From: Glaciecola sp965660815
GTDB lineage: Bacteria; Pseudomonadota; Gammaproteobacteria; Enterobacterales; Alteromonadaceae
Assembly (NCBI GenBank): GCA_965660815.1
Contig: CBFIBG010000017.1
Location: forward strand, 1-64,000
Direction: 5' to 3'
Length of the DNA stretch: 64,000 nt
The position numbers and the translations under genes were made by a program. Shown piece after piece: positions 26,805-35,780 of the stretch; the stretch's first letter is position 1, and each line of letters starts with the position of its first letter. The notes under the pieces are model-generated. The model made no database searches. It was given only the letters and a program-made list of their open reading frames with translations, and was not told where the DNA came from.

Positions 26805-27674
26805 CTATGACTTACTTTGTTGTGTATTAACAAGCTTTGCCATGGGGGTTCCAAGCCGAGTCTCGCGACCTGATGAGAGATCTTCAAATTCGATTTTGTT
26901 GGGTTCGAAACATAGCACTATTGTAGAGCCTAACTTGAATCGACCCATTTCTTCGCCTTTTTGCAGGGATACATCACTTTCATCGTGTTGCCAATGTTGT
27001 ACGTAGGGCCCCATATTGGGTAAATTATCTGTCCCCCATACTGTTTCAATGCTAGCAACAATAGTTGCACCAATTAACACCAGTGCCACTTTACCTGCCG
27101 GAGTATCAAACAGCGTGACGACTCTTTCGTTTCGAGCAAACAATCCTGGCACATTTTGAGCAGTCAAAGGGTTTACAGAAAATAGTTCACCAGGTACATG
27201 CAAAGTGTCAGTTAACTCACCGTCCACAGGCATGTGAATTCTATGGTAATCTTTTGGCGCCAGATATACGGTGATAAATTTGCCCCCTTTGAAACACTCT
27301 GATAGTTCAGGTTTACCGCCAAGCAATGTGGTTAAGCTGTAGTCATGACCTTTGGCTTGAAAAATCTTATCACCAATTATGTCTCCAAACTGACTAACTG
27401 CGCCGTCTACTGGGTGACAAAGAACAGATGTTTCTTCAGCAATAGGACGGATCCCGTCTTTAAGTGGGCGAGTGAAAAATTCGTTGAATGTCTTATAATC
27501 TTTTGGGTCTTCATGCTTGGCTTCTTGCATGTTGATGTCAAACACTTTGATAAAGCTTTTGATACAAAACTGAGTTATTGCCCCTGCTTCAGAACGAGCG
27601 AGCTTTCCAACTAATCGAGAAAGTAAATGTTTAGGTAACAAATACTGCCCTCGGATTTTTAACCAATCTATCAC
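26805..27674 (-). CDS. psd: Phosphatidylserine decarboxylase proenzyme
   Basis: The 289-residue proenzyme has the self-cleavage motif LGST (in RFKLGSTIVLCF), where cleavage before Ser yields the pyruvoyl cofactor. Catalytic-site segments HPVDGAVSQFG and the DYHRIHMPVDG histidine region are present. It makes phosphatidylethanolamine from phosphatidylserine at the inner membrane. The start is GTG, matching the family N-terminus. It follows rsgA by 75 bases on the same strand, a conserved rsgA-psd arrangement in gammaproteobacteria. Confidence 0.95.
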   Translation of the reverse strand: MIDWLKIRGQYLLPKHLLSRLVGKLARSEAGAITQFCIKSFIKVFDINMQEAKHEDPKDYKTFNEFFTRPLKDGIRPIAEETSVLCHPVDGAVSQFGDIIGDKIFQAKGHDYSLTTLLGGKPELSECFKGGKFITVYLAPKDYHRIHMPVDGELTDTLHVPGELFSVNPLTAQNVPGLFARNERVVTLFDTPAGKVALVLIGATIVASIETVWGTDNLPNMGPYVQHWQHDESDVSLQKGEEMGRFKLGSTIVLCFEPNKIEFEDLSSGRETRLGTPMAKLVNTQQSKS

Positions 27675-27749
27675 TTTAATTCTCCAAATAACCTTTCACT
27701 ATTATACAATATGCGTAAGGTAAACAATTAATAAAAAAGCTCTTTTCAA

Positions 27750-28814
27750 TTACTCTTTGATATAAGCCGGACGGTTCTGTTCTAACGAGTCAATTATCTT
27801 TAAATAGCTGTCGTAACGCTCTTGGTGAATATTTCCTAATTCAACGTTTGCCCGAATCAAACAACCAGGGTCGTCTCGATGAGTGCAGTCTGAAAATTTG
27901 CATCCTCCGAGGTAATTTTGAAACTCGATAAAACCATTGGTAATTTCATCAATAGGCAAATGCCACAGCCCAAACTCTCGAACGCCGGGCGAGTCGATAA
28001 GTTCCCCTCCATGAGTAAATGGAATTAACTTGGCTGCTGTGGTGGTATGTTGGCCTAAACCGGAGTTATCAGATACATCGCCTACTTCTTCGTTAGAACT
28101 GGGGATGAGTTGATTAATAATACTTGATTTACCTACACCACTTTGACCTACGAAAACGCTAACTTTGTCTTTAAGGGAATCTATCAAGGGTTGAAGACCT
28201 TGCTGAGTCACACAACTGATTAGCTTTACTTGATAGCCTATGTTCCGGTAAATATCCAATACTTGATTTAAGTTTGAGAGCTCTAGCGAACTCAATAACT
28301 CAATTTTGTTAACTACAATTAAAGGCTGAATAGATGCGCTTTCACACGCGACTAAATAACGATCTATGATGTGCTGAGAAAATGCAGGGACGATTGAACT
28401 AACGATGACAATTTGGTCAATGTTAGCTGCAACTGGCTTTATCCCATCATAAAAATCCGGTCGAGACAATGTGCTCTTTCGGTCCTCAACCACTTCAATA
28501 ATGCCGCGTGCGCGACTATCTTCACTCAGGCTATATCTGAATAAGACATTGTCACCACACACTACAGATTTAATGGTGCGTCTTATGTAGCACTTATGTT
28601 CAATTCTGTTTGCTGTGGTCTGCTGATGCTCTCCTAAAAAGCACTCTACAATAGCGTGTTTGCCATAACGGCTTATTACCCGACCCTTTTGCAAGTCAGA
28701 AAACCCAGACAAATCAGTAATAGAATCGTCTGCTATGTTTTGTTGTAGACGCTTTTTGCGATTTGCTGCAATTCGACGTCTTTGATTGTTCGATAATTTA
28801 GGTTTCTTTGCCAC
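27750..28814 (-). CDS. rsgA: Ribosome small subunit-dependent GTPase RsgA
   Basis: The 354-residue protein shows the circularly permuted GTPase order: G4 VNKIELL comes before G1 GQSGVGKSSI and G3 DSPGVREFG. An N-terminal OB fold (about 35-110) and a C-terminal zinc knuckle, Cys at GGCKFSDCTHRDDPGC, complete the family architecture. It tests and releases late 30S assembly intermediates. The N-terminus is very basic (KKPKLSNNQRRRIAANRKKR), as in homologues. The start is GTG. It is divergent from orn and upstream of psd. Confidence 0.95.
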   Translation of the reverse strand: MAKKPKLSNNQRRRIAANRKKRLQQNIADDSITDLSGFSDLQKGRVISRYGKHAIVECFLGEHQQTTANRIEHKCYIRRTIKSVVCGDNVLFRYSLSEDSRARGIIEVVEDRKSTLSRPDFYDGIKPVAANIDQIVIVSSIVPAFSQHIIDRYLVACESASIQPLIVVNKIELLSSLELSNLNQVLDIYRNIGYQVKLISCVTQQGLQPLIDSLKDKVSVFVGQSGVGKSSIINQLIPSSNEEVGDVSDNSGLGQHTTTAAKLIPFTHGGELIDSPGVREFGLWHLPIDEITNGFIEFQNYLGGCKFSDCTHRDDPGCLIRANVELGNIHQERYDSYLKIIDSLEQNRPAYIKE

Positions 28815-29009
28815 TGGTTTTAGGTATCTATCACACTTGTTAAATCGTATAATAGCATTCAGACGTTTTAACTTCGACTAACTAATTGATAACAATCAAA
28901 TCTACTGTTTTTAGCTCATTATGCACAACGCATGGCAATATTTAACGCGGGTTAAAAAACGATAATTTGATAGTGTCAATTAATAGTGCGATTGAATATT
29001 GGTATTTTT

Positions 29010-29552
29010 ATGCAAAACGAAACAAATTTAGTCTGGATAGATATGGAAATGACTGGGCTAGATCCCAAGACTTGCGTTGTTCTTGAGATAGCTACCATCA
29101 TAACAGATGCGCAATTAAACATTATTGAGCAAGGACCGGTTATTGCGGTTCATCAATCTGACGAAATATTAGACGCAATGGATGAATGGTGTACGAAAAC
29201 ACATGGTGCAAGTGGCCTAACCCAGCGATGTAAAGATAGTACAATAACAGTGTCAGATGCGGAAATTGCTACCCTTGATTTTATAAAGAAACACGTACCT
29301 GAAGGCAAATCTCCTCTGTGCGGAAATTCAATTGGTCAAGACAGGCGATTCATGGTGGAGTATATGCCGACGCTTGAAAATTATTTTCACTACAGGAATG
29401 TAGATGTCAGTACAGTTAAAGAGTTAGTTAACAGATGGCAACCCGAAGTTATGCAAGGCTTAACTAAAAAAGGGGTGCACCTTGCTTTAGATGATATAAA
29501 AGAATCTATCGATGAACTAAAATATTATCGCAAACACGTTTTTACCATTTAA
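29010..29552 (+). CDS. orn: Oligoribonuclease
   Basis: The 180-residue DEDDh exonuclease degrades di- and oligoribonucleotides at the last step of RNA decay. Catalytic residues appear in VWIDMEMTGLDP (Asp, Glu), GNSIGQDRRF (Asp), and HLALDDI with the final His/Asp. The start at 29010 (MQNETNLVW) is preferred over a GTG at 28986 because it matches the length and N-terminus of E. coli Orn (181). It is divergent from rsgA and 75 bases before tRNA-Gly, a conserved gammaproteobacterial gene order. Confidence 0.95.
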   Translation: MQNETNLVWIDMEMTGLDPKTCVVLEIATIITDAQLNIIEQGPVIAVHQSDEILDAMDEWCTKTHGASGLTQRCKDSTITVSDAEIATLDFIKKHVPEGKSPLCGNSIGQDRRFMVEYMPTLENYFHYRNVDVSTVKELVNRWQPEVMQGLTKKGVHLALDDIKESIDELKYYRKHVFTI

Positions 29553-29585
29553 CCTCAGTAAATTGAAAATTATTTAAAATAACAC

Positions 29586-29613
29586 TTGCGTGACGCGCAG
29601 AATTTTTTATAAT
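29586..29613 (+). promoter_or_regulatory. Promoter of tRNA-Gly
   Basis: TTGCGT (29586-29591) and TATAAT (29608-29613) are separated by 16 bases and end 13 bases before the tRNA. The GC-rich discriminator GCGCGTC just after the -10 box is typical of stable-RNA promoters under stringent control. Confidence 0.75.
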
Positions 29614-29626
29614 GCGCGTCCAATTT

Positions 29627-29702
<76 letters not shown>

Positions 29703-29708
29703 ATCTTT

Positions 29709-31619
29709 TTATGCCACATACAACCACATCATTTGATACGCCTGCATGGTGTAACTTGTTTTGCAGTCAATCGTATCCATAGTGATTAAATCTACACACA
29801 ACGAGGCGTTTAACACGTTAAATGTATCGCTGTGTAAGTGGATTTCATGTTCGCTGAAGTTATATAAACAAAGGCATTTTGACGAGCTTAATTCTCTCAT
29901 ATAAGCAAATGTATGTTGATTAGGAGCGTCTAAAAAGCGAGTATCAGACTTCCCAAAAATCTGGTAGCGTTTACGAACATCAATAAGCTCCTTCAGCGCG
30001 TTTGTGATACTGGGCTGTGGTGAGTTTTCTAGTTGATTATTCGTCACTTCGGTTCTGTGAACCCACCTGTCATCGTCTTTTTTCGTCGCAACATCTTTGT
30101 AAGACTGATCGTTTAAAAGGCCAAGCTCGTCTCCGGCATAAAGCAGCGGCATCCCTCCAACACTAAGAATAATGCCGTGAACCAGCAAGATGCGTTTCTG
30201 TGCTAGGTTAATCTGTTTAGGATCATCGGCTTCGATTGCGCTTTCTAGTCCGCACAATGACGCCAAGGTTCCACAGACTCGACAATCCCCAGTACTGGGA
30301 TTTTCTCCAAATGGGACTCCATTAGCAAAGCTACCCTCGAATTTACCTGTGTAGAACTGGTTTAAGAAACGCCGATGGTCATCTCCATTTATGCCCAGCT
30401 CAGATGCGACGGCATCGTCAAATGTCCAACCAATATCATCGTGGCCTCTAACATAGTTCACCCAACTACAATCCGAAGAAATATTGCCTGTTCGTTGCAT
30501 AGATTTGGTCAATAACATGGTTTTCCGAGTCGCCAAGCTGTTCCATATAAGGGCCATTAAGAGCGGATTGTATGATAGTTGGCACTCTTTGACGTCTATG
30601 TACTTGATAACTTCATCAGGATGAACGATCGCTTCACTCTTAAATACCACTGCAGGTGCCACTATCCTTAAGCATGCATTGAATGCTTTGATTAAGATAT
30701 GTGCTTTTTCTTGATTTTCACAGTTGGTACCCATTTCTTTCCAGATAAAAGCAAGGGCATCAAGTCTTAATGCATCGCAACCCAAGTTAGCTAAAAACAA
30801 CATTTCGTCAGTAATCGCATTAAAGACGGATGGATTTGAATAGTTTATGTCCCATTGAAAATTATTAAATGTCGTCCACACCCACTTATTACAGGCTGGT
30901 TCGAAAGTAAAATTGCCGCGCCTCACTTGCGGAAATATTTCTCTTAGGTGCTGTTCATACTGGTCTGGAATGGTCTTGTCATCAAACATGTAATAGTATT
31001 TTTGATACTCTTCATTCCCTTGTTTGGCTAGCTTTGCCCATTGATGGTCGTCTGCAGTATGATTAAATACAAAATCGAGCACCAAATTGATACCTGCTTT
31101 ATTTAACGCAGTTGCAAGCTTCTTAAGATCGCTAATAGTCCCTAGCTGCGGGTTTGTGTTGCGATAGTCTGAAACTGCATATCCTCCGTCGCTATCGCCG
31201 TCAGGCGATTTATACAACGGCATTAAATGTAAGTACGTGATCCCGAGGCTTTTTAAATATGGAATTCTGCTTTGTAAACCCTTAAAGTCGCCGCCATATA
31301 AATCTACATAGCACGCCATGCCAAGCATGTCGTTACTCAAGTACCATTGAGGATCGGCGCATTTTTGCTTATCTTTATTTTTTAATGCAGCGCTGCGGTT
31401 CGAATAATTTTGAGCCAAGCATTCAACTAACTGTTGAAGGTGATAATAAAAATCATATTGCCATCCATATACTTTGTGATAGCACTCAAATAAATCCGCA
31501 AAGTTGTCTTCTAAGCGCCGAATAAAAAGTTCTTTATCGTCTTTCTTGATGCCTGTTAAATGAATAGATTTCAACAATCTATGCAGAGTTTTGTGGCTTT
31601 CTTTGGCATAATTAATCAT
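29709..31619 (-). CDS. Amylosucrase (GH13)
   Basis: The 636-residue protein matches Neisseria amylosucrase in length and throughout its sequence. By position the catalytic residues are D287 (nucleophile, in RLDALAF), E329 (acid/base, in FKSEAIVHP) and D394 (in GHDDIGW). The amylosucrase-type helical N-terminal domain (about 1-90) and ending (YQMMWL) are present. It converts sucrose into an alpha-1,4-glucan plus fructose. No signal peptide is seen, so it is probably cytoplasmic. No sucrose porter or fructokinase is adjacent. A sucrose hydrolase, a close relative, cannot be excluded. It likely responds to the palindrome at 31800. Confidence 0.85.
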   Translation of the reverse strand: MINYAKESHKTLHRLLKSIHLTGIKKDDKELFIRRLEDNFADLFECYHKVYGWQYDFYYHLQQLVECLAQNYSNRSAALKNKDKQKCADPQWYLSNDMLGMACYVDLYGGDFKGLQSRIPYLKSLGITYLHLMPLYKSPDGDSDGGYAVSDYRNTNPQLGTISDLKKLATALNKAGINLVLDFVFNHTADDHQWAKLAKQGNEEYQKYYYMFDDKTIPDQYEQHLREIFPQVRRGNFTFEPACNKWVWTTFNNFQWDINYSNPSVFNAITDEMLFLANLGCDALRLDALAFIWKEMGTNCENQEKAHILIKAFNACLRIVAPAVVFKSEAIVHPDEVIKYIDVKECQLSYNPLLMALIWNSLATRKTMLLTKSMQRTGNISSDCSWVNYVRGHDDIGWTFDDAVASELGINGDDHRRFLNQFYTGKFEGSFANGVPFGENPSTGDCRVCGTLASLCGLESAIEADDPKQINLAQKRILLVHGIILSVGGMPLLYAGDELGLLNDQSYKDVATKKDDDRWVHRTEVTNNQLENSPQPSITNALKELIDVRKRYQIFGKSDTRFLDAPNQHTFAYMRELSSSKCLCLYNFSEHEIHLHSDTFNVLNASLCVDLITMDTIDCKTSYTMQAYQMMWLYVA

Positions 31620-31799
31620 ATATTACAATGTCTTCTTTTAAAGCTTATTAATAGAGTCAATATTTACTTTTGTATAGTGAAGCGCACATTTTACAACAAT
31701 GACATAGCCAAAAGTCTGGGTCTCGAGTCTATTTGTTAGCAAAAAAACAGTAATCGCATTCGATAAAAGCAAATACAGGATATGTGTAAAAATAATGTT

Positions 31800-31823
31800 A
31801 ATATCTTAAACGATTAAGATATT
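31800..31823. promoter_or_regulatory. LacI-type palindromic operator upstream of amylosucrase
   Basis: Two perfect 10-base arms, AATATCTTAA and TTAAGATATT, flank the four-base centre ACGA. The central CG dyad is typical of LacI/GalR-family operators. It lies 181 bases before the amylosucrase start and 175 bases before the divergent DUF4442 gene, in a 378-base region with no other feature that I recognise. Which gene it controls is uncertain; amylosucrase is the likelier target. The regulator is not in the window. Confidence 0.55.
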
Positions 31824-31997
31824 TCCTGTAAATAATAAATTTGTTGATTGCTTGATAGCTTCAAGAAAATAGAGCGATAAATACCTCGGTTGAAATGGGC
31901 TTTTCACCTATGAGGAATCTATTAAGTCTGTGTTACATAATAAAACGTAGAAGAAAAATAGAGGTTTTTTAATGGGCTATATTAAGAGGAATATTTT

Positions 31998-32525
31998 GTG
32001 ACATCGATGAATAATCAACCTAATCCGCTTCGAAAGTTCGCACAAAAGGCGCTTAGCTATCCAGACTGGTTATCGTATCGTTTGATAACTTGGATGTTCA
32101 GATTTAAGGTCAAGCTGGTGGGTACCACTAAACTGTCCATTACGCAAACAGATATAACGTCAGTGACCTTCGAAGTAAAAAATAAAACGAGAGTGCAAAA
32201 TCACATTGGGCAGGTACATGCTGCCACTATGGCTCTATTGGCGGAGTCCGCAACTGGTTTCGTGGTGGGGTTAAATTTACCTGGAGGACGTCTACCTTTG
32301 ATAAAATCGATGGAGTTAAAATATGTCCGTCGCTCGCAAGGCGACATGAAAGCAGTCGCTTGGATAACTGATGAACAAATCGAACAAATGCAAAATACAG
32401 ATAAAGGTGACATCGTTGTGGCGGTAACCATTACCGATGAGTCAGGCGAGGAGCCTGTTATCGCTCAAATGAACTGGGCTTGGGTAACAAAATTACCTCT
32501 TACCATTCCCATTAAAAGGCAGTAG
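31998..32525 (+). CDS. DUF4442 hot-dog fold thioesterase-like protein
   Basis: The 175-residue protein resembles DUF4442/PaaI-like hot-dog proteins. The core contains NHIGQVHAATMALLAESATG, which fits the helix of the hot-dog fold, and strands ending in VTITDESGE. Such proteins are thought to hydrolyse acyl-CoA esters, but substrates are mostly unknown. The GTG start has AAGAGG upstream; an ATG three codons later is possible. It has its own terminator. Confidence 0.65.
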   Translation: MTSMNNQPNPLRKFAQKALSYPDWLSYRLITWMFRFKVKLVGTTKLSITQTDITSVTFEVKNKTRVQNHIGQVHAATMALLAESATGFVVGLNLPGGRLPLIKSMELKYVRRSQGDMKAVAWITDEQIEQMQNTDKGDIVVAVTITDESGEEPVIAQMNWAWVTKLPLTIPIKRQ

Positions 32526-32557
32526 GCGATTTGCAGTTCCGTCTCTGTTTAATTTTT

Positions 32558-32578
32558 CCGATTAAGGTAATCGGTTTT
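32558..32578 (+). terminator. Terminator after DUF4442 gene
   Basis: A seven-base stem CCGATTA / TAATCGG with an AGG loop is followed by TTTTATT, 33 bases after the stop codon. Confidence 0.7.
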
Positions 32579-32716
32579 ATTCACAAGCCGTTAACAAATT
32601 ACAAGCCTATACTAATGCCTGTAGTGGATATGAATGTATTCATTACTTACGCATTTAGCGGCTTAAAAATGCGTAGTTAGTTACCAATTTACACACATAA
32701 CAAGGTAATCTTAATT

Positions 32717-34978
32717 ATGACCATTAAAAAAATGTTTGTTAAAACCGCATTAGCAACAAGTATTCTGTTTGCTATGCATTCAGTCATGGCTGAAACTGCT
32801 GAGATTTCAAAGCCAAAAGGCGCAATGGGAACAGGTAGTTCACAGGTTGGACAGGCAAAGAGCAACCAGTTCTGGTGGCCAGATCAGCTTAACTTAGCGG
32901 CACTCAGAGATCACGATTTGACATCAAATCCATACGGCCCAGATTTCAATTATGCTCAGCACTTTTCTAAGCTAAATCTTGCGGCTGTCAAAAGCGACAT
33001 CAATGACATCTTGACCGATTCTCAGGATTGGTGGCCTGCAGACTTTGGAAACTATGGCCCATTCTTTATTCGGTTAACTTGGCATAGTGCGGGAACGTAT
33101 CGAACATTAGATGGGAGAGGAGGCGCTGGCGGTGGTCAAATGCGTTTTGACCCTCTCAATAGTTGGCCAGACAATGGAAACTTGGATAAGGCTCGACGAC
33201 TACTTTGGCCTGTGAAGCAAAAATACGGGCCAGCGTTAAGTTGGTCAGACTTGATGGTGCTTGCAGGCAATGTTGCTTTAGAAAATATGGGATTCGAAAC
33301 TTATGGATTTGCTGGTGGTCGTGCGGACGATTGGGAGCCTGATATGGTGTATTGGGGGCCTGAAGTTGAAATGCTTGCAAGTGACCGTGAGAATATCGAT
33401 GGAAAACTGCAAAGACCTTTAGGCGCCACCCATATGGGGTTAATTTATGTGAATCCTGAGGGGCCTCGCGGGGTGCCAGATCCAGTTGGTTCAGCTAAAA
33501 ATATTCGGGTGGCATTTGGACGGATGGCGATGAACGATGAGGAGACCGTTGCCTTAATAGCCGGTGGCCATACGTTCGGTAAAATGCATGGTGCGCATAA
33601 ACCATCTGAATGTGTAGGGCCTGAACCAGCCGCAGCAGATATAGAGGAGCAAGGGTTAGGTTGGAAGAATACGTGCGGAAAAGGGCACAGTGAAGACACG
33701 GTGACAAGTGGCTTAGAGGGGGCTTGGACACAAGCACCAACTCGATGGTCTACTCTATATTTGAGTAATTTGCTTAATTTTGAATGGGAACAAACCCGCA
33801 GTCCAGCGGGCGCTATTCAATGGGTGCCCAAAGAAAAAGGCGAACAAACAATGGCGCCTGACGCTCATGTCGACGGCAAAAGAAATCAAGTCGTAATGAC
33901 AACTGCAGATTTGGCGATCAAGTTCGATCCTGAATATAGAAAAATTGCTGAAAGATTTCTTGCAAATCCAAATGAATATCAGACAGCTTTTGCAAAAGCT
34001 TGGTATAAATTAACTCATAGGGATATGGGGCCCCCAGCAAACTTTCTTGGCGATGAAGTACCAAATGACACGTTAATTTGGCAAGATCCCATTGACGAAG
34101 AAACAGTCTCAGAACTATCAGACAAACAAATCGACAATATAAAAGAAAAAATTCTTGAGTCAGGGTTGTCGGTGCCCGAACTTGTTAGAGTCGCTTGGGC
34201 TTCAGCTGCTAGCTATCGACACGCCGATATGCGTGGAGGCACAAACGGTGGACGTCTTGCGCTTTCGCCACAAACAAAGTGGGAGGTAAATGATCCCAAA
34301 GAATTGTCAAAAGTGCTAGGTACGCTCAAGGAAATTAAGAAAGACGTAGAAGATGGATTCTTTAGTAGCGCAGATGTATCAATGGCAGACATGATTGTAT
34401 TGGCCGGCGCGGTGGGAATTGAAGAGGCGGCTAAAGACGCAGGATTTGATATCAGTGTCCCCTTTACTCCGGGCAGAGGAGACGCTACTCAAGAAATGAC
34501 AGACGTCAATTCATTCAGCTTATTAGAATTGCATGCAGACGGTTTTAGGAACTATTTTGATGTTGAAAATAGTTATAAGTCTCCAACAGAGGCTCTTGTT
34601 GATAAAGCTGACCAACTAAACCTGACTGTACCGGAGATGACTGTTTTAATTGGCGGAATGAGAGCATTAAATGCTAATCATGGAGGCAACTCGCACGGCG
34701 TATTGACAACTACTCCGGGTCAATTAAACAACCAGTTTTTTGTGAACTTACTTGATATGTCAACTATTTGGAAAAAAGCGGAAGAGCAGGGTGTATATGT
34801 TGGACTTGACCGCAATTCAGGAGAACAAAAGTGGTCAGCAACTTCGGTTGATTTGATTTTTGGTTCGAATACTGAATTAAGAGCAATAGCAGAGGTTTAT
34901 GCATTCGATACATCCAAGCAAAAATTCGTCGATGATTTTGTAGCAGCTTGGACTAAAGTCATGAACCTAGGTAGATAG
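32717..34978 (+). CDS. katG: Catalase-peroxidase KatG with export signal
   Basis: The 753-residue enzyme removes hydrogen peroxide. In the N-terminal haem domain R119, W122 and H123 form the distal site (TWHSAGTYR), H285 is the proximal ligand (GGHTFGK), and W122-Y244-M270 would form the covalent adduct needed for catalase activity; the spacing equals that in characterised KatG. The C-terminal half is the usual haem-free duplicate. Residues 1-25 form a signal peptide ending in Ala-x-Ala-like SVMA, so it is probably periplasmic, like KatP, unlike the cytosolic E. coli KatG. It is a single gene. Confidence 0.93.
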   Translation: MTIKKMFVKTALATSILFAMHSVMAETAEISKPKGAMGTGSSQVGQAKSNQFWWPDQLNLAALRDHDLTSNPYGPDFNYAQHFSKLNLAAVKSDINDILTDSQDWWPADFGNYGPFFIRLTWHSAGTYRTLDGRGGAGGGQMRFDPLNSWPDNGNLDKARRLLWPVKQKYGPALSWSDLMVLAGNVALENMGFETYGFAGGRADDWEPDMVYWGPEVEMLASDRENIDGKLQRPLGATHMGLIYVNPEGPRGVPDPVGSAKNIRVAFGRMAMNDEETVALIAGGHTFGKMHGAHKPSECVGPEPAAADIEEQGLGWKNTCGKGHSEDTVTSGLEGAWTQAPTRWSTLYLSNLLNFEWEQTRSPAGAIQWVPKEKGEQTMAPDAHVDGKRNQVVMTTADLAIKFDPEYRKIAERFLANPNEYQTAFAKAWYKLTHRDMGPPANFLGDEVPNDTLIWQDPIDEETVSELSDKQIDNIKEKILESGLSVPELVRVAWASAASYRHADMRGGTNGGRLALSPQTKWEVNDPKELSKVLGTLKEIKKDVEDGFFSSADVSMADMIVLAGAVGIEEAAKDAGFDISVPFTPGRGDATQEMTDVNSFSLLELHADGFRNYFDVENSYKSPTEALVDKADQLNLTVPEMTVLIGGMRALNANHGGNSHGVLTTTPGQLNNQFFVNLLDMSTIWKKAEEQGVYVGLDRNSGEQKWSATSVDLIFGSNTELRAIAEVYAFDTSKQKFVDDFVAAWTKVMNLGR

Positions 34979-35015
34979 TAAATGCATTTTTTTTCAATTG
35001 ACCAGTGATAACTGG

Positions 35016-35046
35016 AAAACGCGATAGTTTCTATCGCGTTTTGTTC
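35016..35046 (+). terminator. Terminator of katG
   Basis: A 12-base stem AAAACGCGATAG / CTATCGCGTTTT with a TTT loop, ending in a T-rich tract, 37 bases after the katG stop. Confidence 0.9.
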
Positions 35047-35211
35047 TATAAAATCCACTCGAAATAACTTTATTGTTACACTTTCTTTAAGAATTAACTT
35101 TTCGCATTAGTTTCTAAAAAAATCTATTGACAGTCCGATACTACAAGAGTAGAACGTGCAGGAATACTACAGGCTATATTGTTTCGAAACTTTTTTGCGG
35201 AGTGAAGCCAC

Positions 35212-35601
35212 GTGAATATCAATAGTTCTCAAAAAGTAACTAAAGAAACTTTCTTAAAACGAACTTTCAGTGATCCAAAAAATTATCCATACGGGTTTTC
35301 TCGTTCAGGCGATTTTTCAATTGCTGAAAGTAAGGCACTTTCTTCTTTTGGTTGTTATATCGCAGCACTAGCCGATGGGCACTTATTACCACAATCCGAA
35401 GAAGATAACATATATTTAGCCGTAATACATGGTCAACAAGAGCCTAGTGACACTGCTCAAAGAGCGTGGTTGAAATATCAAAAACGCATTAATAGGCCAA
35501 AAACAGGCAGCATTTACGGAACGAAAAAAGCGTCAACTCAAGATGACACGGACACGCTAGTTTCAGATGTAGATGATGATATGGACTTAGATATCGATTA
35601 A
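35212..35601 (+). CDS. maoP: Macrodomain Ori protein MaoP (YifE/DUF413)
   Basis: The 129-residue protein carries the DUF413 core: FLKRTFSDPKNYPYGFSRSG followed by DFSIAESKAL and the later EPSDTAQRAWLKYQKRINRPK, close to E. coli YifE/MaoP. MaoP acts with its maoS site to organise the Ori macrodomain and is found in Dam-containing gammaproteobacteria. The C-terminal 20 residues are strongly acidic (DDDMDLDID), as in the E. coli protein. The start is GTG with GGAG upstream. Confidence 0.88.
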   Translation: MNINSSQKVTKETFLKRTFSDPKNYPYGFSRSGDFSIAESKALSSFGCYIAALADGHLLPQSEEDNIYLAVIHGQQEPSDTAQRAWLKYQKRINRPKTGSIYGTKKASTQDDTDTLVSDVDDDMDLDID

Positions 35602-35603
35602 AA

Positions 35604-35664
35604 TTAGGATGAATGTGTTAAAAACCCGACATTAAGTCAGGTTGTTTTGTTATATTCATCCTAA
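35604..35664 (+). terminator. Nested inverted repeats / terminator after maoP
   Basis: An outer pair of perfect 11-base arms, TTAGGATGAAT (35604-35614) and ATTCATCCTAA (35654-35664), encloses an inner stem AACC-GAC / GTC-GGTT (35623-35643) with one mismatch followed by T-rich sequence. The inner stem is a plausible terminator of maoP; the outer repeat would make a long cruciform. It also lies in the upstream region of ilvI, so a regulatory role there is possible. Confidence 0.55.
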
Positions 35665-35780
35665 ATTTCCTATATATTGGGATAAATATCTCACTTTTTG
35701 CCTTCGTAAGGTTTTTTCTTACTCTGTGCTAGGTTATATTCCCGACAACACAGTAAACACATAATTAAGGAGCCATTCAA

